From Liquidambar formosana (lineage: Eukaryota > Streptophyta > Magnoliopsida > Saxifragales > Altingiaceae), in NCBI GenBank assembly GCA_039720395.1, contig CM077820.1, positions 52,347,483-52,411,482 of the forward strand: 64,000 nucleotides of DNA, given 5' to 3'. The notes under the pieces were generated by a model, which made no database searches, was not told the DNA's origin, and worked only from the letters and a program-made list of their open reading frames with translations. This document shows positions 33,827 through 44,150 of this stretch, one piece after another; position 1 is the stretch's first letter; every line of letters begins with the position of its first letter. A program made the position numbers and the translations under genes.

Positions 33827-34609
33827 TTAGAAATCAAAACCACCATCATTATCACGAGCATTACTGTACTTAGGTGAATTAAACTTACGTAAATTATTAA
33901 TACCACAACCACTACGACTCCCATAAGTATACTTAGGTACACCATTATATATGAACAAAGGGGCCAACGAATAAGGCTTAATACCAAAATCATTACCACT
34001 CCCAGAACTAGTATACCTAGGTGACCCAAAGGGTTTGATTTTCCTCCCCATCAGCTCTTCAACCATCTGGAAACCTTCCAACCCCACCTTCTGTAGACGG
34101 TCCTGTTGCCTCCCCACTGCTCGGTGATATTGTGGTACTATGACAGGATCGGGTTTCTTAGCATTAACATTCTCTTTAACAAACCTCTCTCCAATTTTGT
34201 ACTTGAAACTCACCGTACCTTTCGCTTTCCCCCGAGCATTTTCCAAGTCAAAAATCTTCTCTTTTTCACTACTTCCATGATCAGAAACATCATTAAGAAG
34301 GTCTTTCACGGGAACGTATACCTCTCCAATATCTTTATCGTCACCAAAAGTCGAATTAGACTTGAGTTGAAAGTGAAGCGCAAGGCGGTTTCGTTGCGCT
34401 GCGTCTTCATTGATGGTAAACTTGATGGAACGAGTACAAGTCCAGGAAGGACTCGTTCCACCCAATTTGTCCAGGGGTGTTTTCTGCCCGGGGCTCGGAT
34501 CATTGGCGATCTTCACAACAACATACACACCCATCTTTGAAAAAATATGGACGTCCTTTAGGTTTTTTGCTGAGATAGAAGTGATCTCTAGAGTACGACA
34601 GTACTCCAT
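33827..34609 (-). CDS. SRC2-like C2 protein with divergent tail (gene F)
   Basis: Single exon, 260 residues, starting MEYCRTLEITSISAKNLKD, one residue longer at the N terminus than its paralogs. The C2 domain runs to about residue 150. Loop-1 Asp26 has become Gly (KMGVYVVV) and Asp15 Asn; loop 3 (GDDKDIGE) is intact. The tail is about 110 residues but has lost the GYPPP repeats and the hydrophobic Gly/Leu segment. It contains YTSSGSGND and YGSRSGCG stretches and still ends DNDGGFDF, like genes C and D (DDAGGFDF). The kept end shows that the tail changed gradually rather than being cut. Pairs with E in sequence. Probably coding; function not predicted beyond the C2 family. Confidence 0.8.
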   Translation of the reverse strand: MEYCRTLEITSISAKNLKDVHIFSKMGVYVVVKIANDPSPGQKTPLDKLGGTSPSWTCTRSIKFTINEDAAQRNRLALHFQLKSNSTFGDDKDIGEVYVPVKDLLNDVSDHGSSEKEKIFDLENARGKAKGTVSFKYKIGERFVKENVNAKKPDPVIVPQYHRAVGRQQDRLQKVGLEGFQMVEELMGRKIKPFGSPRYTSSGSGNDFGIKPYSLAPLFIYNGVPKYTYGSRSGCGINNLRKFNSPKYSNARDNDGGFDF

Positions 34610-34689
34610 ATTGTTAGGTATAAATATCTGTGGGTATCTTGGGTGTGTGAGTTTATGTGAGAGAGAGAGATTTGAGATTGAATAGGATG

Positions 34690-34752
34690 AGGAGTGTATA
34701 TATATATGAGATTGAAGTGAGAAACTGAGATATTAGTTTTACTTTACATAGG
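34690..34752 (-). promoter_or_regulatory. Upstream region of gene F, TATA position degraded
   Basis: At the position of E's TATATAA, F has TATGTAAA (34743-34750, minus strand) after a ccctcct stretch. Another TATATATATA lies closer to the ATG at about 34697-34706. The two upstream regions otherwise align well (ctaatatctcagtttctcac in F). Confidence 0.45.
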
Positions 34753-36074
34753 AGGGTTTTGGGGGAAGGGATGGACAGTTTTCGTGGTGGCTAAAGAACC
34801 CACTTTCCGAGAGAAGAATATAGGGACGACTATTATATATTGTCACGCTAAAGAACCCACATTCTTCCTTTTTAAAATAAAATAATAAGTAGGACTAATG
34901 GCAAAAGTACCTTTTTCTTTTTTCAGAACAAAAAGGAATTGAAGTGGTTTTAGTTTGAGCAACGTGATCTGAAATCTATCTGTTTGGAATAAATCAAGAT
35001 GCGGTCACCTTCAGATAAATTCTTAGAGCAAGCATCAAATTTGTGGCCAGTAAGGTTTAGGTTAGGTCACCTTTCACTAAATAAATATAGAGCCGTGCTG
35101 ATCATTCAATTCTTTTTCTATTTTTTTTAAAATTTTTTTCCTAATGATGATGTAGCACCAGCCATATTAACAACCATATCAGCAAATGCTTTTTTTTTTT
35201 TTTTTTTTTTTTTTTTTCTTTTTGTGATTTTTAAATTTATGACATATCAGCAATTACATTATTAGGGGGAAAAAAAATAGCAGTCAATAACAATTTTTGT
35301 AAAATATAAATATTATTCTTCTATAGCAAACATGATTAGCTATGATCATAATATCCGTAGAAATGTACTTCTAGACGAGTAATTTATTTAATCCCGGTTA
35401 CATGAAGAAAGGATTGGAATGTGTTTGTGAAGAGTAAGCAATGATCAGAACTCAATCAATCACGCATAGCTTTTGTAGCATGACTTATTAAACAAAACCC
35501 CGTCATCAAATTAGTTTATTATTGGGGATGCTATTGAAAACGGTATGCTTGCACCTAGAATGGTAAAAAAGACCTTGGAAACTCGACGTTTGCTTTTTGG
35601 AAATTAATTCGAAATGCCAAAAAAAAAAAAAAAATCCACATTCGAAACTCACTTGGCTTACTGAATCAGAATCAAACCCATCAATCCTTTATTTTATTGG
35701 CCACTAGCTTCACCATAGTGGAGAGTTGAGAGTAAGAGAGGGACAACCTGGATAGGACTCAGATCCTTTATCCTATTTATTTTATATTGCTCTACACAAT
35801 AATATTCGATTATATCATCAAAAGCACGAGTGATGCTTTCATTTTATATTTTCGAATATGACGATGGGACGTCTATGTGAAGTGCGAGTAAGCTTTCATT
35901 TTAAGCAAAGGATCGATAAAGTGATATTGTCTGGCAGAAACCTTTTTTTTTTTCTTTTTCTTTGCTTTGCTGCGACCGTGTGAAAGAACCTTTCACTTTT
36001 CTTTTTTCTTTTGGAAATTCTGGTGAGCCGTGGTTCATTCTGTGCAAAGATAGGGATGAATCCACTTTCACAGC

Positions 36075-36109
<35 letters not shown>
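34753..36109. other. Distal upstream region of gene F
   Basis: No gene. It holds a ~28-T tract at 35190, an A tract at 35620 and, at 35698-35900, blocks resembling 18100-18310 upstream of gene D. A ~33-A tract (36076-36106) abuts the next element. Confidence 0.5.
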
Positions 36110-37591
36110 GGTAAATTGCAGGAAACTTATCCCATGTTTGGAGTGCGTTTCACTTTATTACCCTCAAGTTTAAAAAACGTCAATTTGGTATCCAAGATTT
36201 TTGTCGACTCAAAATTAGTCACGGTGTTAACTATGGCGAGAAAATGATGTTTTTACCCTTCATACAAATGATGTCGTTTTGAAACACAACCCAACCCACA
36301 CAATCCTGCTGATGGAGAATGATGGCGATGCATGGATCCAACGCCAGCAGAACCATCCCAACACATCATAGGAAAAATAATTCAAAAAAAAAAAAATTCC
36401 ACCCAACCCAACCCATGCCGTCGCCCTTACCACCATAGAGAATATCGACGCCAAAAAAATAAAAATAAAAAAATCCATCACCGGTGAATGGGAGGGCCGG
36501 ACCTGATCAGAAACATAAAAAAATCTCTAGAATGCCAGTGAACTCCATTTTTTCCAGCGAAGACCTACGCCGCTCCCACAAACTCTCTCCATTACCCACA
36601 ACAACACAGTGGAGGGCTGTCACCCCATCTACGCCACAAGCCCTGTTCAAATCAACCTTGCCACTGTCAATCACCTTGCCCTCCCCCGTCATTTGTATGG
36701 GATTCTTCTTGTTTCTCGAAGCCTCACCCTCCACTAATTGTCGATTGTTGACTGAAGGGGAAAATTGAGCAACTGTAGTCCCTCCAACGTTGACCACCTT
36801 CAAGCCATAGCCAAACCCATAAAACCCAACAGCCACCATAACCACCACCATCGTCCACAGCCAAGACCATTAAAACCCCTCTCTCTCTACCCAACCACCT
36901 TCACTATTTACATCATTGTCAAAACCCCAAATCCAAAACCAAACCCACATCAAAAGCGGCTACTGAAAACCCCAACACTGTGAACTCCACCCCGCCCATC
37001 GCAGATCTCACTGTAACCTCCACCATCGAGATCTCCCACCAATCACACCCCAATCCTTACCCCCAACCATCGCGGCAGACCACCACACTCAAAAAAAAAA
37101 AAAAAAAACCATTTTTTTTTTATAGATTAGAAGCTTGACCATCAATGGAAAAAAACTGAATTTTTCTGGTTTGAATCTCCACGGTGGCTACGCCTTGGGT
37201 TTGTCCATTGCATATGACAGCGATGTCTCACCACCATAGTCACCGGCCAACTCGTTTTTTTCCAGCCATCATTTTTTCTTTTTTTTTTTTTTTTTTTTAT
37301 TTTTATTTTTTTCACAGGAAGGAGGGAGAGAGTGGGATGGGATGGAATCGGCCGGAGGGGTTGAGATAGAGAAGAGGTGTTCCAAACATAAAAGGGCAAA
37401 CTTGGCATAAAATAGCCAAATAACATCACGTGCATATTGTGTGACCAATTATTCATTTGGTCAACAGACGGTTCATCACGGCAAAACCCCAACTGAAATA
37501 TAACTAAAACCTTAGTAAATTGACGCTTTTTAAACTTGAGGGTACCAAAGTGAAACGCACCCCAAATATGGGTAGTTTTCTACAATTTACC
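36110..37591. mobile_element. Mutator-like element (Pack-MULE type) with ~100-bp inverted repeats
   Basis: Left end ggtaaattgcaggaaactta and right end, inverted, ggtaaattgtagaaaactac continue into matching sequence (gtgcgtttcactttrgtacc, ctcaagtttaaaaa-cgtcaa) for about 100 bp. The interior is much richer in G+C than the flanks and includes a host-gene-like fragment. There is no transposase. A clean 9-bp duplication is not visible because the left flank is poly(A). Outside that lie two copies of ggatgaatccactt (36054-36067, 37609-37622). Confidence 0.7.
36591..36677 (-). pseudogene. Captured fragment of an ankyrin/CCCH zinc-finger gene
   Basis: On the minus strand the interior of the MULE reads KVIDSGKVDLNRACGVDG then VTALHCVVVGN. 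Plant tandem CCCH zinc-finger proteins with N-terminal ankyrin repeats carry a very similar stretch (type VDINRACGSDGATALHCAVAGG). The similarity covers about 30 residues inside a longer open frame. I take it as transposon-captured coding DNA, not a gene. Confidence 0.5.
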
Positions 37592-38842
37592 AAAAATAAA
37601 AATAAAAAGGATGAATCCACTTCCTGTGGGTCCCATCTCCACTTTTGCATGTGGGTCTTCTTGCAGAATCTTTTTATATTTTGCTTCTGTTTTTTTTATT
37701 CCCTTTCTCTCCGTGAGTTGTCTAGATTTTTTGTTCAACTTTTTCTTTATCTCAAGTAAAGTGACTTTCCACTTGAATGCATGATTATCTATTTGTTTCC
37801 CCAAAATTACTCTTTTGATGATTTAGTTGCGTAAGCAGGCTAGTCACAAATTTATGATAATTGTGAGTTCTATCTTATCTTTAATAGTCTCAAGGACTTT
37901 TCTTTATGCAATACAAAAATAATAAAGACAAATAATGATATAAATTGAAAAGAAAAACTCATCACGGAGGAAGTCATTTTCATTAAAACTTCTAATATTA
38001 CAAAGGCAAAGGGATGCACACGCCTTTAACCAGAAAGTAGTACACATTTTTGAATTTTTAGTGTACAAAAATACAATGAAAAAAATAAAATAAAATAAAA
38101 AAAAGATGATAAAAGTTCTTGAGAATTGATTTGTTTGATTCATTGAAAGGGCTCTGTAATGGCTGTCTTTGGGCTTTTAAACTCTTATTCAGCAACTTCT
38201 TCCTTGGTTTTCCGTCATAGTTTCTCTCTCTCTCTCTGGTGATTTGTCAGTTTCTCTATTATAACCGTATCAAACACCACGTTCTTCCACATATTGTTGA
38301 CTACTCTTTTCTTCATAACTAATCTTTAAATGGCAATTAATTAACCCACCTTGATCGAATTACAAACCCTTTCATAAGCCGATTTTTAGGATGTAAACAC
38401 CATTCAATCAGATTTCTCATATAAATAGTTGACCTTTAAGAGTACAAGTATTAGAACAAATACTTAAAATACTTTCTACTTTTTGAGGCATAAGTAGTAG
38501 GAATTAGTCAGACTCCAACAATTTAAACATCTCATTGCTTGGCAAAGAAAAAGATATATAAATATATTAGAACCAACTAAATAACCCTAAAAAAAAAGTA
38601 TCTTCCACTTCAAGAAGATATAGGTACTCTAGTATTGGAACCAACTGAGGGTTCTTTTTTATCTTAGCTTTATTATTATCATAATTATGATGCTCCAGGC
38701 AACCTCCTATTTATTTACTCACAAATTACATTCCAACCAATAAATTATCCCTACAAAGAGGAGTGTTAGACAAGGTTTTTGCTTATGGAAAGCATAAAGG
38801 TTTGGATGAATTGGCGTGAGTCGAGCAAGGCAGACCACCGAG
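37592..38842. other. Intergenic, nothing recognised
   Basis: AT-rich, with a short CT microsatellite near 38223. No gene recognised. Confidence 0.5.
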
Positions 38843-38854
38843 TCGAGCAAGGCA

Positions 38855-39084
38855 GACCATCGAGCACATAGATTAGTTGATATGGGGTTGTTCTAGTTTA
38901 ATCAAGGTCCTCGATTCGAGACTTAGAAATGCAGCTGTGTTAAATAATCAACAGGGAGAGTTTTACCGCTCTTGTGGTCCTATTCGGCTCGAATCCAAAT
39001 TAGTCGTAACCCAGTGTAATGTCGGATAATGGATGGTTTTCAAAAATAAAAATAAAAAAATAAAAATTGAAAAAGGGAAAAGAA
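38855..39084 (+). mobile_element. tRNA-type SINE
   Basis: Contains a B-box-like cgattcgagac at 38919, a candidate A box near 38877 (gatatggggttg), and ends in an A-rich tail (aaaataaaaataaaaaa). It is flanked by a 12-bp direct repeat, tcgagcaaggca, at 38843-38854 and 39085-39096; the left copy is itself part of a 22-bp tandem pair starting at 38821. These are the features of a retroposed RNA polymerase III SINE. Confidence 0.55.
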
Positions 39085-39117
39085 TCGAGCAAGGCAATGC
39101 TTAAGTAACGTGCAAAC

Positions 39118-39344
39118 GGACTTGGATTTAGTGCTGAGTTTAAAAAACTCAGCACGGTGCCGAGCTCATTTCAACCGTCCATCTTGGTTTTGGACGGTTG
39201 AGATTGAAAGATGAAAAAATTACTCCTATAAGAACATTTTTTTATAATTTTCTCGTCTTTCAATTTCAACTGTTCAAAATCGAAATGGACAATTGAAATG
39301 AGTTCGACACCATACTGAGTTTTTTAAACCCTGAATCCTCTCCT
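39118..39344. mobile_element. Foldback MITE, nearly a perfect hairpin
   Basis: Arms of about 95 bp are inverted copies (tttaaaaaactcagcacggt / tttaaaaaactcagtatggt, then gctcatttcaaccgtccat / actcatttcaattgtccat). Flanks cgtgcaaac and tgtgcaaac form an 8-of-9 target duplication, suggesting a Mutator-type element. Confidence 0.7.
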
Positions 39345-39353
39345 TGTGCAAAC

Positions 39354-39971
39354 TCTGCCGAAAGAGTATGTATCAACGGCACGATGTGACATATTTGCAT
39401 GTCGTGTGATATGTGGGCATGCGATTGTTCGACCAATTGGCCTGAGTGGAAAAAGGATGAGATCTGATTGGTCATAATGCTCTGACCGATTAGGAAATTA
39501 AAAGAGAGATTTGGAACAATCCCTCCGTGTTAGACACTGGCTGCTTCTAAAAAGTGAATTTTTAACAACTCCAAGAGTGAAATAGAATTTTACCCTAAAA
39601 AAAATGGAAAAAATAAGATTGAAATAGAAAAGGAAATATACAATTTAACCTCTGGAATATACTCCGCTTTTTACTTTACTCCTAAGGATTTATTTGGTAA
39701 ACTTGAAAATCTAGTCAATTAAGGATAGGTCTGATTAGTTTTAATTTTACACTTTTTGGTAAGTCTTTTTGTTCTGTTAAATAGTTCAGCTTTGTTCTTA
39801 AAATAAGGTATAAACACAGGTTTTTTTTTTTTTTTTTTTTTTTTTCAAACTAATTGTGAGTGGGTTTATTTAAAAACCAGATAATAGTTATAAATGGAAC
39901 CTAATCTGATCAAGTTTTTGAAGTTCCCAAACAAGCCCTCAAACATTTTGTTTTTTCACACTACCCACCCC
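39354..39971. other. Intergenic, nothing recognised
   Basis: AT-rich, with a 26-T tract at 39820. No gene recognised. Confidence 0.5.
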
Positions 39972-40733
39972 CTAAATTATAATTAAGGGGAAGTTGACTG
40001 ACTTACTAAATTGAGTCAGATAATGACCTCGGCTAGCAACACAATCTGCTGCTCTATTGGCTTGCTTATAGACATGTTTGAATTGAACACCATGAAAATG
40101 AGCCACCAGCCACTCGATATCTCGAAGTAAATTCATTACTGTCCGTGGTTGATTATATTCCTTGCAACAAATTTTAATGACGACTTGCGAATCTCCTTCA
40201 CCAATGGTTTTTAGAAATCCTAGTTGATTTTCCCGTACAAATCTCAAATAATGCAACCTCCTGCACTTGATTTTCTTACTTCCATCTAAAAAATGTCCGT
40301 TGGTTGAATGTGTAGGAATACCTTGCACATTAGAATATTTTTGAATGCCATTAAAATACACAAAGGCCATATTAATCACATGGGCAGGACTTGGCCTTTT
40401 CTTTTGAAACACTTCATTATGATAACTCCAAATGCGCCAAATCAATATAGCTCCTTTTTCAAAGTAGAGCTCATACGGAAGAGAATAAAACCTGCGATTA
40501 ACATATAAATAAATTAGCCATTCAATAAAATTATCACTAATCAACAATGGAGTAGGACAATTACCATAAACATGTGTCCAAACATTTTTGGTGAAGTTAC
40601 AATTTTTAAAAAGATGATCAATATTTTCCTCATCTGAATCACAACTCATCTGAATCACACAAAGGGCATTCTCCAGGAGCCTTCTAAGCATATCCTTAGT
40701 AAAAGATAGGAAATAATTGGAGGAATTCCACAC
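39972..40733 (-). pseudogene. LINE ORF2 remnant (zf-RVT and internally deleted RNase H)
   Basis: On the minus strand, an open stretch of 253 codons starts with a zf-RVT-like region (CDSDEENIDHLFKNCNFTK followed by NVW) and ends with the second half of a plant LINE RNase H domain (GEGDSQVVIKICCKE, then IEWLVAHFHGV and YKQANRAADCVASRGH). The first half of RNase H, with the catalytic DGS strand, is missing at a junction near residue 155, so the domain cannot be active. No reverse transcriptase core lies nearby on this strand. It is the remains of an L1-type element. The frame has stayed open, perhaps by chance or recent insertion. Confidence 0.65.
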
Positions 40734-41065
40734 ACATGGTGGAGATGTGTCTAGCTATTATATACAAATTTACAACTATCAATCAGGGAATTAGAATCCC
40801 ATAATCAAGGGACTCCCATAATCAAGAGATGTGAATCCCATAATTTACAACTCAATCATTTCCAAAGATGAACAATTCAATATTAACAGATAGCTCAAAT
40901 CTCCTCTGTTATAGAAGTTGAAGGATGATACAGTGGTTCATGCTCATGGGATGAGATTTGATTTGGTGAGGTCTGTCTTTCTCTATTACTTAGTAGGAAT
41001 ACTATTTCTAATGAGGAGCCACATGAAAAATTGGATACAAGGTAAAAGGTTCCTATGTCCGATCC

Positions 41066-41110
<45 letters not shown>

Positions 41111-41139
41111 ACAAGGTAAAAGGTTCCTATGTCCGATCC

Positions 41140-41211
<72 letters not shown>

Positions 41212-42249
41212 ATCTAATAAGGCAGTCAAAAGGCACCTTCCTTAGTTTCTGAATTATTATTATTATTATTATATTCCTAAAATAACACAACTGCCCAACA
41301 ATTATCTCATAAGGAGACCTAAATCAACCTATGTTCCTAATAATTACCTTCTAAAGAGACTTAAACCAAATTTATAATCATTTTATTAGGATTTTTTTTC
41401 AACAAATTCTTAAATTTGTCATTTTCTCATTTATTTTTCACTTTCTTTTGCTTGGGAGAAAGGTTGACATAGTTTATGGATTGAAAGTGATTCCTTGGCT
41501 ATTATTTCCTCCTTGCAGAATTATACATTTAAGCCTCCTTGACCTTTGTTAAATGAATAGCGAAACTGTCTTTCTCATTAAGAAGATGAATGTGGTTTTT
41601 TCTTATATTTACAGAGAAGGTAACTATGTTATAGACAAAATAACTAATTTGGCTCTCAATTTTACTTATTTGGTGGCATGCAAATTCTGGTGTTGTTCCT
41701 TCTGATCTTACTAAAGATATGTTAGGGCTTCTTTTTTATAGATTTGTTTCTTAAGCTCTTTTTTGAAACTGGTTTCCTTCTTGTTGGAGAGTTTTTGAGA
41801 CAAGACAGTTTGGTTTTTGTTTCCTTATCTCCTTGTATGCTTACTTATTTGCTTTAGTTTTCTTTTTTTAATGAAATTTAGAGCTGAAGGCAAATGATAG
41901 TGAGTGTTTTGAGTGCCAACCTAGTTGGGATTCTTTATTCCTCTTTGATGCTTTTAGCTCTCTTTCTAGATTTGAAAAAAAAAAAAAAAAAAATTTATTT
42001 TCCACTATCCAGAAGCATAATGTTTTTATATAATATTTTTTATTAAATATTTTATCTCGTGCATTTGCATGGGTCTCACCATAGTCTATTTAAAAGAGAG
42101 TGCTACATGGCACACGTCTCTCAAGCCCTCCCTCTGACATACTGAGAGTTTGCCACCTGAGACATCACTCAAGAATGCTTTGGATTGCAATTGGCCTTAA
42201 TTAAGTAAGGCAAGAAAATCAAGGGAAAGACAAAAAAAGAAACAAACTA
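40734..42249. other. Spacer with TA duplication and a LINE-like tail
   Basis: About 41740-41985 (gccaacctagttgggattct ... A tract) resembles an L1 3' tail on the plus strand. The rest is AT-rich. No gene recognised. Confidence 0.4.
41033..41208. repeat. Tandem duplication with long (TA)n runs
   Basis: Two copies of ggatacaaggtaaaaggttc + ctatgtccgatccaat, each followed by a TA run (about 20 and 32 repeats). Expansion and duplication of one microsatellite-bearing unit. Confidence 0.85.
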
Positions 42250-42254
42250 ACAAA

Positions 42255-42603
42255 TGTTATAAATATTAAACCTTGAGTGGACATTGAGTGGATGTCCACA
42301 CCCCCTCCACTTTGTGATAATGGGAATACCACTTCATAAGTGGGTTAGGTAATCCCATCATGAGGACCAAATACAAACAAAGATAAAAGGGGAAGGGGAG
42401 AAAGAAGAGAATGAAGAGAAGCATTCGGAGAGAAAGAAAAGAAGAGGTATTCGGAGAGAATGAAGGGAGGAGACTGAAACAGTGTGTCTCAAAGAGTTTT
42501 GCTGATCCTTGTATAATGTTTATACATTCAGATGGAAATCAAAGAAGATGAATGAGAAATTTATTCTCCTCATAACTTGTTCTAAATTCTTAGTTTTACA
42601 ACA
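42255..42603 (+). repeat. 5' LTR of the copia element
   Basis: Starts TGTTATAAATATTAAACC, ends TTTTACAACA. About 1.7% different from the 3' LTR; five of the six changes are transitions. Confidence 0.92.
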
Positions 42604-42618
42604 CGTTATCAGCACGAA
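42604..42618 (+). other. Primer-binding site region
   Basis: cgttatcagcacgaa directly after the 5' LTR. It keeps the tatcag core of the initiator tRNA-Met type site, with changes on both sides. Confidence 0.5.
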
Positions 42619-42789
42619 TTGCTCAAGGAATTTGTGAGTAATATCATACTACCACTATCTTCTTTCTTAACCAATTTGGTTGTGGTAAGTTGGTACGTTC
42701 TAAACCAATTTGATTGTGGTAAGTTGATATGCTTTTAACCAATTTGGTTGTGGATTGGTTTTTACTCTAAATTATATACTTGAATGGAT

Positions 42790-44150
42790 GAATCCATCTT
42801 CTCTTCCTGAAACAAGAGAAGATTTAAAAATAAAACTTGAAGTTTTATAAATAAATAAAAGGAGTGATGATTCATTTTCTCTTCTTGAAGTAAGAGAAAG
42901 ATTTGAAAACTTGAAGTTTTCTATATGAAAAGTTATTATTTACATGTTATCTTCATGAAGGAAGAAACAAATTTCAATCTCCAAAATTTTCTACAAGAAA
43001 AGTTGTTGTTCATATATTCTCTTCCTGAAGCAAGAGAAGATTTAAAATAAAACCTGAAGTTTTATAATTAAAAAGGAAAAAGGGTAACAATTCATCTTCT
43101 CTTCCTGAAGTAAGAGAAAGATCTGAAAACCAGAAGTTTTCTATAAAAAAAAAAAAAAAAAAAAAGTTATTATTCATCTGTTCTCTTCCTGAAGCAAGAG
43201 ACAAATTTCAAAACCTGAAATTTTAGAAATAATGAATAAAGTCTCAATTTAATTGAATAAAGTGATGGTCAATGATGACCAAATTAAATTAAGTAATATA
43301 TTTCTCTATTATGTGTTATGCAACTTCTTTAGATGCTTGTAAAATTTTGGTGAAAATTCGTGGGTGCACCTTAACTTTTGCTTTAGTTAGCATAGAAGAA
43401 CACACAAAAATCTGCTCTTGCTTTACTACGAATTGACTGTCAATGTCACCTTTGTTGTCAGTCAACTTCTCTCAGATTGACTGGTAACTTCACTGTGTCT
43501 GCTTAAAATATGTCATTAGGTAAATATAAAAACCTGAAGTTTTCTATTATAAGAAAGGGGTTATTATTCATATTTCTCTTCTTGAAGTAAGAGACAAATT
43601 TCAAAACCTGAAGTTTTAGAAATAATGAATAAAGTCTCAATTTAATTGAATAAAGTGATGGTCAATGATGACCAAATTAAATTGAGTAATATATTTCTCT
43701 ATTATGTGTTATGCAACTTCTTTAGATGCTTGTAAAATTTTGGTGAAAATTCGTGGGTGCGTCTTAACTTTTGCTTTAGTTAGCATAGAAGAACACACAA
43801 AAATCTGCTCTTGTTTTACTACGAATTGACTGTCAACGTCACCTCTGTTGTCAGTCAACTTCTCTCAGATTTACTAGTAACTTCACTGTGTCAGCTTAAA
43901 GTATGTCATTTTATGATAAAAACCACCAGAAGTGGAATAATGGAATACCAAACCACCAGAAGTGGATTAATGACATATCAAACCATTAGAAGTGGAGCAA
44001 TGAAATACTAAACCACTAGAAGTGGATTAATGAAATACCAAACCACTAAGTGGAGCAATGAAATATCAAACCACCAGAAGTGGAATGAATATATTTGGTG
44101 TGGAAAAATAAAATACCAAACCACTAGAAGTGGAATGACACTGAAGAAAT
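42790..44150. repeat. Repeat-rich leader of the copia element
   Basis: Three nested layers. Units of ctcttcctgaagyaagaga + aaacctgaagtttt recur from 42790 to 43230. A 393-bp direct duplication spans about 43167-43530 and 43560-43910 (shared: ataatgaataaagtctcaat, ggtcaatgatgaccaaatta). Seven ~30-bp units of aaaccaccagaagtggaat type run from 43918 to 44150. One stretch near 44300 could be the start of a decayed gag; after that nothing is recognised until 45895. Confidence 0.75.

Noticed and set aside
43918..44150. Seven ~30-bp units that look like a CRISPR array at first glance
   Set aside because: Units are contiguous with no unique spacers and lie inside a plant retrotransposon.
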